A stretch of 64,000 nucleotides of DNA from SKZT01 sp964478625 (GCA_964478625.1 CAYZJH010000002.1:1-64000), one strand, 5' to 3'. Counted from the first letter of the stretch, positions 52,802 to 62,577 are shown. Program-made: numbers and translations. Notes: generated by a model not told the origin, from the letters alone.

Positions 52802-53188
52802 TTAGAGAATATGCTTAATTTTTTCAATTGCTTCGGTAACTTTTAAGCGCAAAAAACCAAGAGAGACGTGGTTGCCGAATATTGTAACCAAGAGAAAATC
52901 CCTTGATACCTTGCTGAAATGGATATTCTCTTTTTTCCCTTTGTGAAAAAGAAGCGAAAATTCGTCTTCACCAATAATTTTTGCCATAGCGCTAACAGCA
53001 CCAAAATTGCCTGCTGCTAATGCCGCTAGCGAGTAAATGTCATGAATCACTTCCCCCTCGTGAACATCGACAATAATGTTTCCTGCCATATCTATTAAAA
53101 ATACGCATTGAACCCCAACATCAATAAGTTCCTTTTTTAGAATACTCTCAATGGCGTCAAACTGTTTTTGTCCAAGTGTGAAAGACAA
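52802..53188 (-). CDS. Roadblock/LC7-domain protein (MglB-like)
   Basis: A 128-aa single Roadblock domain. The only sensible start is TTG 53188, with AGGAGG seven bases upstream. The fold is visible as IESILKKELIDVGVQCVFLIDMAGNIIVDVH followed by YSLAALAAGNFGAVSAMAKII and ISKVSRDFLLVTIFGNHVSLGFLRL-like strands. In Myxococcus the MglB Roadblock dimer is GAP for MglA and fixes cell polarity; the same gene order here supports that pairing. A second MglA-like GTPase (12127) has no local Roadblock and may share this one. Confidence 0.88.
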   Translation of the reverse strand: MSFTLGQKQFDAIESILKKELIDVGVQCVFLIDMAGNIIVDVHEGEVIHDIYSLAALAAGNFGAVSAMAKIIGEDEFSLLFHKGKKENIHFSKVSRDFLLVTIFGNHVSLGFLRLKVTEAIEKIKHIL

Positions 53189-53507
53189 TGAACGACCTCC
53201 TGTTTATTTGTGCTCGGTTGATATTTTGTTTAATGCGGCAGCGTATTGTTTTTAATTCAGAAAGCCGGCCCCTCCCCTGATGTCCGGAACCTTCTTTAAT
53301 TCTCAAAAATTTCCATAACATCCTTAGGTTAGAGCAGTCAACAAAATAGATTGTTTCACCAAAGAACCGGTTAAACCAAAATTATTGCCTGTAAATTTTT
53401 ATTTAAAAAAAGATGCTTAGACCTTTTTATCTTAGTTTGTCGTGACCGGCAGGACATGGATGTTATTGGGTGCCGTCATGACGTTCACCACCACAGACGC
53501 CCTTAGG
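53189..53507. other. Gene-free stretch upstream of the Roadblock operon
   Basis: 319 bp between the YceI gene stop and the Roadblock start, both minus strand. Apart from the AGGAGG ribosome site I see no repeat, RNA gene or clear hairpin; the Roadblock-GTPase promoter must lie here. Confidence 0.5.
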
Positions 53508-54128
53508 TTACGGTTGACTTTTCTGTTGAATTCCTTCAATCGCGATAATCAAAGATACTTCATTTCCCACCAGGTCAAGCATTTTGTCCATTCCGAAATC
53601 ACTTCGCCGTATCGTGAAAGATGTTTCAAATCCCATCCGGAAATTTCCCCAGGGGTCTTTCGCGGCACCTGTACGGTGAACTGAAATGTTGATCGGCCTG
53701 GTTACACCATGAAAAGTCAGATCTCCCGTTACATCATATTTATCAGTTTCTATTTGCTTAAAAGAAGTAGTTTTAAAGACGATATCTGGGTGTTGTTTTG
53801 CATCAAAAAAATCCTCATTTTTGAGATGGGCGTCTCTTTCTTCATTATTGGTATCGACATTTTCTACATTTACCGTGACCTCGGCGATATTGTTTTCAGG
53901 ATTATTTTCATCAACTGAAAATGTCCCGGCAGGATTATTAAACCGACCGTAAAAAGGTGCAACTCCAAGATGATCAATTTTAAAAACGATTGAACTGTGC
54001 ACCGGATCGATTTCAAAGGTTTCTGCTGCGTGAGATGCTGAGAATCCAATAATGAACACTGCTGAGAAAACAAGGATAAACATACATAGAAAACAGATCA
54101 TTCGTGAAACATTGATTTTTGAGCACAT
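53508..54128 (-). CDS. YceI family periplasmic protein
   Basis: About 206 aa from ATG 54128 (GGGAGGATCAAC before it). The signal peptide covers residues 1-35 with cleavage near SASHA-AETF. The mature part is a YceI lipocalin-like barrel: FEIDPVHSSIVFKIDHLGVAPFYGRF, EVTVNVENVDTNNEERDAHLKNEDFFDAKQHPDI and GDLTFHGVTRPINI are the family's conserved blocks. Relatives bind isoprenoid quinones or similar hydrophobic ligands in the periplasm. It stands apart from its neighbours. Confidence 0.93.
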   Translation of the reverse strand: MCSKINVSRMICFLCMFILVFSAVFIIGFSASHAAETFEIDPVHSSIVFKIDHLGVAPFYGRFNNPAGTFSVDENNPENNIAEVTVNVENVDTNNEERDAHLKNEDFFDAKQHPDIVFKTTSFKQIETDKYDVTGDLTFHGVTRPINISVHRTGAAKDPWGNFRMGFETSFTIRRSDFGMDKMLDLVGNEVSLIIAIEGIQQKSQP

Positions 54129-54402
54129 GTTGATCCTCCCTGCAATTAAAAGTTGAAACATCGATTACTTAAATTTGAGCATTTAATGTAATTTAAGATG
54201 AATTCAACATGTTACAAATATTATCTTATGTCAAGAAGTGATTTTTCAACCTGTTAGACCTGTTCGATTCGTATTCCCTGATTTAACACAACAGGTCTGA
54301 TTAAAATTTCTTATAAAAGTGTTGAGAAAAATAGTTGTTTTTCATAAAGTAGAGTTATACTGATTTTAGAGTTTTGTCGTTTAATAACCCACCTTTTGGA
54401 TA

Positions 54403-56016
54403 ATGCAAATGAATGATGTAGAGTCTGCCTTCGATAAGATATTCAATCAAAGAATTGATGCTACTACTCAACAGCTATCCATTTTGCTGGAATCTCTTCC
54501 TATGGTCGCTTACATATGCAAAGCCCATGGAAATTATGAGATCATCTATGTCAGCCGGACTATTGAGGAAATGACCGGCTTTTCACCTTCCCAGTTCATT
54601 CAGGATCCCGTGTTTTGGTGCAAATGCATTCATGAGGATGATCGTAAAAAGTTTTTTGATGAGCTGGAGGCATCTTGTTTCAATGAAAAATATCAAACAG
54701 AATATAGAATTCGTATCGCGGATAATTCTTATCGCTGGGTTTCCGATACTCGGCGGCGGGTCAAAAGTCAGAATGAAAAAGCCGAATACATTGTGGGCGC
54801 CTGGCAGGATATCAGTGAGGAAATTAAATTGCGACAGGAATCCGACTATCGTTTGCAACAAATCATTCAGGCCGACAAATTGGCGGCCTTGGGCGAAGTT
54901 GTTGCCGGAGTGGCTCATGAAATTAACAATCCAAACAGCTTTATTACCTATAATATTCCGATTCTGGAAGAAACCTGGAATATTTTTGAGCCCATTTTGA
55001 AAGAATTTGGCAACAGTCATCCGGACTGGAGAAATGGACATATGAGCATGGCCGAATTATGCACCGACATGGGTGAGATTATTAAAGCGATAAAAATCGG
55101 GTCAGACAGGATTACCCGTGTGGTAGATAATCTAAAAGAATTTGCCCGTGCCGATGCAAGTGCTGATTTTATTCCGGTCGATATTAATGAGGTGATTGAA
55201 AAAACAATGCTGATTGTCGGCGGACAACTTCGCAAATCAGCAAAGGATATTCAAATCAATCTTGCGGAAAATTTGCCTTTGATCAACGGCCATTTTCAAA
55301 AACTTGAACAGGTTGTGGCCAATGTTCTGGTCAATGCAGCACAGGCGATTCCAAATCGTGAAAAAGGAAGAATTATTATTAAAACACGCTATTTGCAACA
55401 TCCTGATTGCGTGCTCATCGAGGTGGCAGACAATGGTATGGGGATGAAAACGGATGTTTTAGATCGAATTTTTGAGCCGTTCTTTACCAATCGACGCAAT
55501 TCAGGAGGGACAGGCCTTGGCCTTTCAGTTTCTTATGGTCTTGTCCAGGAACATAAAGGCAAGATTTGTGTGCATTCAAGGATTGGAATCGGCAGTCGGT
55601 TTATGGTTTTTCTTCCGGTTGAAAACACCCTTAAAGCTGAACTTCGCCCGGCAATACTTTGTGTGGACGATGATCTGATGATGCTCGAAATGATCAGGAC
55701 ACTCTTTGTGGAAGTCAAAGATATGGTGTTTGAAAGTACCAGTAATCCCGAAAGCGTGTTATCTTATCTGGACGAACACCCTGAAGTGGACATTGTGATA
55801 TCAGATATCGTCATGCCGGGTATCAACGGCTGGGATCTTTTATCCAAAATCAAGGAACGGTTTCCTCTGATGTCCGTCATTCTATACTCCGGCAAGCAGG
55901 ATGTTCTTTTGGGCCGTCCCGAAGGTGTTCCCGAACCGGATCACCTCTTGGAAAAACCTTTTGGAATCAACAAACTCTTAAACATTATCTATACCACTGA
56001 CAGGCAACGGCTATGA
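54403..56016 (+). CDS. Hybrid histidine kinase (PAS, HisKA, HATPase, receiver)
   Basis: A 537-aa cytoplasmic sensor kinase with no membrane span. A PAS domain with PAC (residues 25-145: MVAYICKAHGNYEIIYVSRTIEEMTGF) is followed by the HisKA box with phospho-His in VVAGVAHEINNPNSF, an HATPase domain (N box NVLVNAAQAIPN, G boxes DNGMGMK and GGTGLGLSVSYG) and a C-terminal receiver with phospho-Asp in VDIVISDIVMPGING. The ATG at 54403 or 54409 could be used; neither has a strong ribosome site. The stop overlaps the start of the next gene (ATGA), so kinase and sigma-54 regulator are a coupled pair. Confidence 0.93.
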   Translation: MQMNDVESAFDKIFNQRIDATTQQLSILLESLPMVAYICKAHGNYEIIYVSRTIEEMTGFSPSQFIQDPVFWCKCIHEDDRKKFFDELEASCFNEKYQTEYRIRIADNSYRWVSDTRRRVKSQNEKAEYIVGAWQDISEEIKLRQESDYRLQQIIQADKLAALGEVVAGVAHEINNPNSFITYNIPILEETWNIFEPILKEFGNSHPDWRNGHMSMAELCTDMGEIIKAIKIGSDRITRVVDNLKEFARADASADFIPVDINEVIEKTMLIVGGQLRKSAKDIQINLAENLPLINGHFQKLEQVVANVLVNAAQAIPNREKGRIIIKTRYLQHPDCVLIEVADNGMGMKTDVLDRIFEPFFTNRRNSGGTGLGLSVSYGLVQEHKGKICVHSRIGIGSRFMVFLPVENTLKAELRPAILCVDDDLMMLEMIRTLFVEVKDMVFESTSNPESVLSYLDEHPEVDIVISDIVMPGINGWDLLSKIKERFPLMSVILYSGKQDVLLGRPEGVPEPDHLLEKPFGINKLLNIIYTTDRQRL

Positions 56017-57380
56017 AAATCCTGGTTGTAGACGATGAGCAGGTGGCATTGACATCTATCCGAAGAGCATTCAAGCACCGTGGATATAAACAGGTGGACA
56101 TTTGTGACAACGGAAAAGATGCCATAGACCTGATTAAAACAAAAGAATACGATATTGTGTTACTGGATTTGCTCATGCCCGGGATGGGAGGCATGGAGGT
56201 TTTGATCTCCTCAAAACCTTACAGACCCGAAACCGAATTTATAATGCTTACGGCAGTTGATGATGTTTCTGTGGCTGTTTCAGCCGTAAAAAATGGTGCA
56301 TATGATTATCTGGTAAAAAGCGTAGATTCTGATCGGCTTTTCCTTTCCGTTGAAAGAGCTTATGAACATAAAGGGCTGCTGGCAGGACTTGCGGGCAACC
56401 TGGCACACAAAAACAAAAAGGTTCCGGAGATTTTCTCAGAAATTATCACTCAGTCCCCTAGAATGATTGAGTTGTTATCTTACGCCCAAGTCATGGCCAA
56501 AAGCGGAAATCCGGTCATAATCACCGGAGAATCGGGAACAGGCAAGGAGCTTTTGGCTAGAGGCATTCACCGGGGCGGTCCATGCCCCGACGGTCCTTTT
56601 GTCCCGGTAAACGTATCATCCATTCCCGAATCTTTATTTGAAAGCCAGTTTTTTGGTCATGTTAAGGGATCTTTTACAGGTGCTCAAAAAGATTACCCAG
56701 GATTTTTCCGTCAGGCACATGGTGGGACTCTTTTTCTGGATGAAATCGGTGAACTCCCTTTTAATCTTCAAGCTAAACTTCTCAGGGTTCTGGAGGACAA
56801 AACCGTCACCCCCATCGGTGAAACCAGGCCAAGCACTGTATCGGTCAGAATTGTTTCCGCTACCAACCAAGATTTAAACAAAGGTTGTCGAGATAAAACG
56901 TTTCGTCTGGACCTTTTTTATCGCCTCAAATCAGCTGATATTCATCTGCCACCTCTCAGGGAGAGGGAAGGAGACATCCCCCTGTTGGCCAATCATTTTC
57001 TCACAAAAGCCTGCCAGCGTCATCAAAAAGTCATTAAAGGGTTTCATCCGGGTGCAATTCAAATTTTATTACAAAGAGATTATCCGGGAAATATTCGTGA
57101 ACTGGCACAGGTTGTTGAAAACGCGGTCCTGTTTACAGAAACCGATGAGATCCACCCCCAGACAATCGGAGGAGTACCCAAGACCACCGATATTTTTGAA
57201 CGACAATTATGCACCTTTAAAGAAGATGCGGATATCCAGCTGGTCTATGTGCTGAAAAAATGTAACGGTGATCGTCGCGCGGCAGCCAATATTTTAGGAG
57301 TTTCACTGCGCCAGGTTCAGCGAAGGCTGGCTGATCTCAAGAAACAGCCCCAATGGGAAAAGATCGCCAGCGACATTTAG
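56013..57380 (+). CDS. Sigma-54-dependent response regulator (NtrC family)
   Basis: A 455-aa three-domain activator. Receiver (residues 1-120, phospho-Asp in DIVLLDLLMPGMGG), AAA+ domain (Walker A GESGTGKELLARG, the sigma-54 contact loop reading GSFTGA instead of GAFTGA, Walker B GGTLFLDEIGELP) and a Fis-type helix-turn-helix at the C-terminus (RRAAANILGVSLRQVQRRL). It overlaps the hybrid kinase by 4 bp. It would activate sigma-54 promoters; no -24/-12 element was recognised nearby. The same cluster contains two stand-alone receivers. Confidence 0.95.
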   Translation: MKILVVDDEQVALTSIRRAFKHRGYKQVDICDNGKDAIDLIKTKEYDIVLLDLLMPGMGGMEVLISSKPYRPETEFIMLTAVDDVSVAVSAVKNGAYDYLVKSVDSDRLFLSVERAYEHKGLLAGLAGNLAHKNKKVPEIFSEIITQSPRMIELLSYAQVMAKSGNPVIITGESGTGKELLARGIHRGGPCPDGPFVPVNVSSIPESLFESQFFGHVKGSFTGAQKDYPGFFRQAHGGTLFLDEIGELPFNLQAKLLRVLEDKTVTPIGETRPSTVSVRIVSATNQDLNKGCRDKTFRLDLFYRLKSADIHLPPLREREGDIPLLANHFLTKACQRHQKVIKGFHPGAIQILLQRDYPGNIRELAQVVENAVLFTETDEIHPQTIGGVPKTTDIFERQLCTFKEDADIQLVYVLKKCNGDRRAAANILGVSLRQVQRRLADLKKQPQWEKIASDI

Positions 57381-57857
57381 GTCATATGATGACGAACATG
57401 ACGCCGTTCGTGCTTTTCAAGGTGGAGACACTTTTGGAAAAGATTTTCTGATCCTTGCCCAGCCCATTGATAATTCATCAGCGACAATTAGGTCATGTTG
57501 AGGCCGGTTTGATCCCAAAAGATTGCAGATTTTTTATTGCCGGTTGCCCTTCAATTAAAAATTCTAGTTAATTAATTTCTGGCACATGTGTTGCAAATAA
57601 GATAAAGCGAGCGGATATACGGACCCAAGTATATCGGGAACAACTTCACTCCCGAATTTCCTCTCCAGCGTCCTATATCCATTCGTTTCAAGGTCGGGCG
57701 AAACTTCCCACCAACCCACCTCCCTCCCCCTTCAGGTGAAAAAGCCCGGCCTTGAAACACTTTTTAGCAGAAATTCTGATTCCTTAAATTATATGGCTTT
57801 TAAAAAAGGGGGAGAAAAAAGCCTAAAAAATTTGCAGATGTTGCTTGAATTCATAGG
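57381..57857. other. Gene-free stretch
   Basis: 477 bp between the NtrC-type gene and the next response regulator. A 63-codon minus-strand frame (57572-57760, starting MFQGRAFSPEGGGRW) has no ribosome site or recognisable relative. I see no other structure. Confidence 0.4.
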
Positions 57858-58286
57858 ATGAAATCGACAAAAAAAAACGGACATATAATAAAAGAAATCC
57901 AGCGAATTCTGATCGTCGATGACGAGCCTGAGTTTGTCAAAACCTTAAATCGTCATCTGAAAAGAGAGGGGTTTACAATATATTCGGCATATGATGGTCT
58001 GAATGCAATGGAGCAAATAGAGAAATCTCAAAACGAAGGCAACCTGATCCAGGTGGTTATCACTGATATTCTTATGCCCCGAATGGATGGGATAGAATTG
58101 ATGAAATGGATTAAGCAACGGCATTCGCATATTTCCATGCTTGCCATTTCCGGATTTACTGAAACAGTCATTGCCAATAAAGTTATCCGCCCTGAAATGG
58201 ATGAATACTGCCAAAAACCTTTCACGCCGGATAAAATGATTGGTCTGCTGGAAAGTATCCAAAAGAAACGACAGGTATGTTTATAG
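57858..58286 (+). CDS. Stand-alone receiver (response regulator) protein
   Basis: A 142-aa single receiver domain with the acidic pair IVDDEPE, phospho-Asp in VITDILMPRMDG, Thr/Ser in LAISGFT and Lys in YCQKPF. There is no output domain, so it probably acts as a phospho-relay intermediate or by protein contact. It lies in a run of two-component genes after the hybrid kinase. Start ATG 57858 lacks an obvious ribosome site; the first ten residues (MKSTKKNGHI) are basic. Confidence 0.9.
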   Translation: MKSTKKNGHIIKEIQRILIVDDEPEFVKTLNRHLKREGFTIYSAYDGLNAMEQIEKSQNEGNLIQVVITDILMPRMDGIELMKWIKQRHSHISMLAISGFTETVIANKVIRPEMDEYCQKPFTPDKMIGLLESIQKKRQVCL

Positions 58287-58375
58287 ATGCTTAGGTTTCG
58301 AGACTTTTAAAAAACGCTTTTGAACGATATTGGTTTTTAAACGAATATTCACCAACAGGTATCAATAGTTGAAAA

Positions 58376-58828
58376 ATGGCTGATAAACACAGAAACGTTT
58401 TACTGGTTGATGATGAACCTTTTTTGATTGAAGCACTTGCAGAATATTTAATGGAGTTTGACCGTGAAAAATACACCATTTTAACAGCAACCAGCGGATC
58501 CGAAGCCATTGAGACTCTGTCCTGTACGGAAATCTGGATTGTCATTTCCGACATTTATATGATCGAAATTTCCGGTATGCAATTATTGAAGCTGATAAAG
58601 GAAAAGTATCCGAATATCAGCGTGGTTCTCATGACAGCATACGATTCAGAAGAAATACGAGATGAGGCTAAACAAAACGGATGTGTTTTTTTTATTGAAA
58701 AACCCTTTAAGTTTTCTCAAGTCCGAAAATTAATACTCAAACATATTGACAAAATGCAAAAATCCATGACCAACCATAGAGAACCTTTAAACCTAAAGGC
58801 TTTGACAGATCAGGATTTGTTTGATTGA
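58376..58828 (+). CDS. Stand-alone receiver (response regulator) protein
   Basis: A 150-aa receiver with LLVDDEPFLIE at the N-terminus, phospho-Asp in WIVISDIYMIEISG, and Lys in FIEKPF. The proline that normally follows DxxM is replaced (DIYMIE), which may alter the loop after the phospho-site. The C-terminal 25 residues are not receiver sequence. It follows the other receiver by 90 bp and precedes the DnaJ-like gene; partner kinases are not clear. Confidence 0.88.
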   Translation: MADKHRNVLLVDDEPFLIEALAEYLMEFDREKYTILTATSGSEAIETLSCTEIWIVISDIYMIEISGMQLLKLIKEKYPNISVVLMTAYDSEEIRDEAKQNGCVFFIEKPFKFSQVRKLILKHIDKMQKSMTNHREPLNLKALTDQDLFD

Positions 58829-58945
58829 CATTTATTATTTTTGGGTTGAAACTCCATGATTATGATTTAAATTCTAAATTTATATGTTAACATCTTGAAA
58901 AAACGGTTTATGCATTAGAATCGACAAGGATTTAGAAAAAATATC

Positions 58946-59749
58946 ATGGAACAAAGAGATTATTATCAAATACTTGGGATCGAAAAAGACGCATCCGCCA
59001 AGCGTATCAAAGAAGCTTACCGTGAACTGGCTTTGAAATATCATCCTGACCGAAACCGGGACAACCCTGAAAACATTGAAAAAATGAAGCTTGTGAATGA
59101 AGCTTATGCTGTTTTGTCCAACCCGTCAAAACGCAAGGAATATGATTCTTTTAAAGATCGCTTTGGGTCAGGTGCTTATTCACAGTTCAGGCATTCCTAT
59201 TCGGAACATGATATTTTCAGCGGTTCGGATATCCTTCGTGTTTTTGAAGAAATAGCAAAATCGTTTAATTTAAGGGGATACGACGAAATTTTCAAAGAAT
59301 TTTACGGCCCCGGGTATCAAAAATTCGAATTCAAACAACCCGGTTTTTTTGTCAGAGGGTTTGTTTTTACAGGACCCTTTGGATCCAAAAGACCCAAGAA
59401 TCAACCAATTTCAGGTCCGGGTCCCATTGGAAAATTATCACGTTATATGTTCAAAAAACTCACCGGAGAAGAAATTCCTCAAAACGGCGAGGATATCCAT
59501 GATTCGATCGATATTTCACCGGAATTGGCTCAGAAGGGGGGACCATATGCTTATTATCATGGCCGGAAGTCGAAAAAACTGCTGGTAAAAATTCCTCCGG
59601 GTGTTTATGAAGGCCGGCGCATTCGTCTGGCCGGAATGGGTGAAGACGGCAAAGGAGGTGGAAAGCCGGGTGATTTGTACTTGAAAGTACGAATTCGTAA
59701 GCCTTTATTGAAAAAAATTAAGGACTTTTTTAAGGATTTAAAAAAATAA
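58946..59749 (+). CDS. DnaJ/CbpA-like J-domain co-chaperone
   Basis: A 267-aa co-chaperone. The J domain (MEQRDYYQILGIEKDASAKRIKEAYRELALKYHPDRN in pieces; HPD motif near residue 34) stimulates DnaK. A middle region rich in Phe/Gly (residues 75-160, YSQFRHSYSEHDIFSGSD) follows, and the C-terminus has one DnaJ substrate-binding-type domain (LLVKIPPGVYEGRRIRLAGMGEDG). The zinc-finger CxxCxGxG repeats of DnaJ are absent, so it is a type II/CbpA-like protein. It is convergent with oleD, 12 bp apart. Confidence 0.92.
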   Translation: MEQRDYYQILGIEKDASAKRIKEAYRELALKYHPDRNRDNPENIEKMKLVNEAYAVLSNPSKRKEYDSFKDRFGSGAYSQFRHSYSEHDIFSGSDILRVFEEIAKSFNLRGYDEIFKEFYGPGYQKFEFKQPGFFVRGFVFTGPFGSKRPKNQPISGPGPIGKLSRYMFKKLTGEEIPQNGEDIHDSIDISPELAQKGGPYAYYHGRKSKKLLVKIPPGVYEGRRIRLAGMGEDGKGGGKPGDLYLKVRIRKPLLKKIKDFFKDLKK

Positions 59750-59761
59750 TATTCAGTTACT

Positions 59762-60802
59762 TCATTTTTCCTTTCCGGACAACCATGCCTTAAGTTTTTC
59801 TAAACCTTCTCGTATGGATACAGACGGATGATAGTCTATGTCTCTTTCGGCGGCACTGATATCAAACCAGTGTGATTTAGCCAGTTCTTGAGCGACAAAC
59901 CGTGTCATGGGGGGCTCCTTTCGAATATGAAAAAATTTATAAACCGTTTCAAAGAATCCGCCCAAAAAATAGGCTGTATGAGGTGAAACCGAACGTTTTA
60001 CCGGGGCGATGCCTCCGGCTTTTAAAATTGCGTTGACCATATCCCATAAAAAGACCGGCTCTGCCTGGCTTATAAAATAAACACGCCCTGATAGCGCAGC
60101 GTTTTCCGATAACTTTTGAGCGGCAAGAATATGAGCGTCTGCTGCATTATCGATATAGGTCACATCCACTTTGTTTTTACCGTTTCCAACCTGAATTAAT
60201 CGACCGGTTTTACCTTTGGCAATGATTCTGGGCACAAGATGGTTGTCTCCAGGGCCCCAGATAAGGTGGGGGCGAAGGCATATGGTTGCGATTTCGGAAG
60301 ATGCTTTTCTGACGGCCTTTTCGGCCATTGCCTTGGTTTTGGGATAATAAGCCGAGTAATGATCGGGATAGGGGAGTGATTCATCAGCACCTTCCATATC
60401 AGTGCCATCAAAAATAACACTGGGCGAACTGGTATGAATCAGGTAGGGGATATGATTTCTGATGCAGGCATCGATGACATTTTGTGTTCCTATTACATTC
60501 GGAAGGTAAAATTCTTCATATTTTCCCCAAACTCCCGGTTTGGCCGCTGTGTGAAAAATGATCTCCATCCCCCGTGATGCTGCTATTAAAGCATCTTTAT
60601 CAGCAATATCTCCACGGATTTGTTGAATTCCGAAGCGTTCAAGATCCCGGTAATGATTTCTGGAAAAACTGTATACATCATCGCCGCGTTTAACCAAACG
60701 TTCAACCACAGATTGACCAAGAAAACCGCCCCCTCCGGTAACCAACACTTTTCGCGAAGTTCCTGTTTCTGATATTTTTGTTTGATTTGAATCAGATGTC
60801 AT
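59762..60802 (-). CDS. oleD: NAD(P)-dependent 2-alkyl-3-ketoacid reductase of olefin biosynthesis
   Basis: An extended SDR with VTGGGGFLG near the N-terminus and the YxxxK pair in SAYYPKTKAMAEKA. About 346 aa from ATG 60802 (MTSDSNQTKISETG); an upstream TTG at 60859 is less likely. In the ole pathway OleD reduces the 2-alkyl-3-ketoalkanoate made by OleA to the 2-alkyl-3-hydroxyalkanoate. Assignment as OleD rests on context: it follows OleC/OleB/OleA genes in the standard order and direction. On its own it would be called a 3-beta-hydroxysteroid dehydrogenase/isomerase-family protein. Confidence 0.85.
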   Translation of the reverse strand: MTSDSNQTKISETGTSRKVLVTGGGGFLGQSVVERLVKRGDDVYSFSRNHYRDLERFGIQQIRGDIADKDALIAASRGMEIIFHTAAKPGVWGKYEEFYLPNVIGTQNVIDACIRNHIPYLIHTSSPSVIFDGTDMEGADESLPYPDHYSAYYPKTKAMAEKAVRKASSEIATICLRPHLIWGPGDNHLVPRIIAKGKTGRLIQVGNGKNKVDVTYIDNAADAHILAAQKLSENAALSGRVYFISQAEPVFLWDMVNAILKAGGIAPVKRSVSPHTAYFLGGFFETVYKFFHIRKEPPMTRFVAQELAKSHWFDISAAERDIDYHPSVSIREGLEKLKAWLSGKEK

Positions 60803-60878
60803 TTTAATTCTAAAAGGATAAAAGGAGTCTATGTGGTAATGAGAACGTAAGACTGTCAATTTGAGAAGTTGAATCCAT

Positions 60879-62570
60879 TTATTTGCCTAATTTGCCGACA
60901 GCCCATTCCGCCAGTTTTTCCCGAAATATTTTTGAATTATGGCGGATATCCACAGGTAGATTTTTTTTATACAGAATAGTATCAATGGTTTCTGTCAGGG
61001 GATTTTCTCTGGCCAAAGTCAACAATTCATGGGTAAGAGCTTCTTTGTCCTTTCCGGAATCATTTTCTTCAAGTTCGATAACGATTATAGGTTTTTGAAG
61101 TGGCGGATTACCCAAACCAACAAGCGCACTTCGCATCACCCGAGGATGATTATTAAAAATGGCTTCGCATGGGATCGAATAAAGGGTACCGTTTTCGGTG
61201 ATCACCCGATGGTTTTTCCGTCCGCAAAACCAGATCCGACCCGCCTTATCCATCCATCCCAGGTCACCCATTCGATGCCAGAAACCATCCTTATCGTTAA
61301 TTTTTGCCATTTCCGTCAAATCAGGGCAATTAAAATATTCCCTTGTGACCAAATCTCCTTTTACAATGATTTCACCAATATCACCCTGGGGAATTTCAAG
61401 CTCATCTTTCCATTCTCCGATCGGTTCATCGGAAATTTTTATTAGTCGAACATCGATTCCTTTCAGAGGACGGCCGATACAATTTCCGAATCCCTGCTCG
61501 CTAAGCTGCCGGGTACTGTAAAGAATTTCATGACTTCCGATTGAAATGACCGGTACCGCCTCAGTGGCTCCATAGGGCGTATGGATTTCAGCCTCTTCAT
61601 TCAACATGACCGAAAACTGTTCGATATTGGACGGATGGACAGGAGCGCCTGCGGAGACTACCCGTTTTAAAGAAGGAAGTTTGATGTTGTTGACTTTTCC
61701 ATATCGTCCCACACGGTTTAGCAACGCCGGAGAGGCGAACATGTTGGTAACACCATGGTCCAGAATGGGTTCGATAATATGTTCCGGATTCACTTTTGCA
61801 GGTTTTGTGGGGTCCATATCCGGAATGACTGCAGTCATTCCAAGCGGCGGATCGAAAAGAGCAAAAAGGGGAAAGGTCGGAAGATCGATTTCTTCAGGTT
61901 TTATTTGAAAATGGTCCCGAATATGACGAATTTGTGAATCGAAATTGCCATGGGTATATACAGTTCCTTTAGCAGGTCCGGTGCTTCCGGTGGTAAACAG
62001 AATCGCCGCCATATCCTCTCGATGTGTTTCAGCGGCAGTAAAAGGTTTCCAGGGAGAAACACGAAGTCGGCTTAATTTAAGCCCTCCCCAGAACCAACGC
62101 TTCCCAACGGTAACCCATTTATGGACCGATTTGAAATATTTGGGGAACATTTTTCTCAACAAATGAGCTTTTGGCGTACCGATAAATACTCGAGGCTGAC
62201 TTTCCTTCAGGCATCGAAGCATCCCGTTGATCCCCATTCCCGGGTCCACAACGACAGGAATCGCTCCGATTTTAAATAGCGCAAAAGTAATGGTAAAAAA
62301 ATCAGGCCCCGGTCTGACCATCAAAACAGTCCTGTCTCCAAGACCTATACCTGCTTCTGTCAGGCCGGCAGCGAGCATATCTGTTTGTTTTTCCAGCTGA
62401 AGAAAAGTCAGGTGAGCATATGCACGGTGGCCGTTACGATCTCTGGTTACAGGATAGACAACTGCACGTTTATAAGGATGAATATTGGCCTGTCGGCTAA
62501 GAAGTGTGGAAATATTCACCACATCACGGTTTGAAATGGTAAGGGTTTTTGGGTGATCTATATTTTCCAT
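60879..62570 (-). CDS. oleC: Beta-lactone synthetase (AMP-dependent) of olefin biosynthesis
   Basis: A 563-aa ANL-superfamily adenylating enzyme. Core motifs: ILFTTGSTGPAKGTVYTHGNF (P-loop), YGATEAVP, the hinge GDLGWMDKAGRIWFCGRK. OleC adenylates the 2-alkyl-3-hydroxyalkanoate and closes a beta-lactone. The usual catalytic lysine region near the C-terminus (DIRHNSKIFREKLAEW) is present. It sits 7 bp after oleB and 76 bp before oleD; the gene order A-B-C-D and absence of a thioester-forming partner support OleC over acyl-CoA synthetase. Confidence 0.9.
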   Translation of the reverse strand: MENIDHPKTLTISNRDVVNISTLLSRQANIHPYKRAVVYPVTRDRNGHRAYAHLTFLQLEKQTDMLAAGLTEAGIGLGDRTVLMVRPGPDFFTITFALFKIGAIPVVVDPGMGINGMLRCLKESQPRVFIGTPKAHLLRKMFPKYFKSVHKWVTVGKRWFWGGLKLSRLRVSPWKPFTAAETHREDMAAILFTTGSTGPAKGTVYTHGNFDSQIRHIRDHFQIKPEEIDLPTFPLFALFDPPLGMTAVIPDMDPTKPAKVNPEHIIEPILDHGVTNMFASPALLNRVGRYGKVNNIKLPSLKRVVSAGAPVHPSNIEQFSVMLNEEAEIHTPYGATEAVPVISIGSHEILYSTRQLSEQGFGNCIGRPLKGIDVRLIKISDEPIGEWKDELEIPQGDIGEIIVKGDLVTREYFNCPDLTEMAKINDKDGFWHRMGDLGWMDKAGRIWFCGRKNHRVITENGTLYSIPCEAIFNNHPRVMRSALVGLGNPPLQKPIIVIELEENDSGKDKEALTHELLTLARENPLTETIDTILYKKNLPVDIRHNSKIFREKLAEWAVGKLGK

Positions 62571-62577
62571 GATTGTG

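Noticed and set aside
57572..57760. 63-codon minus-strand frame MFQGRAFSPEGG
   Set aside because: No ribosome site, no recognisable relative, and glycine/proline-rich composition like random or repeat-derived sequence.
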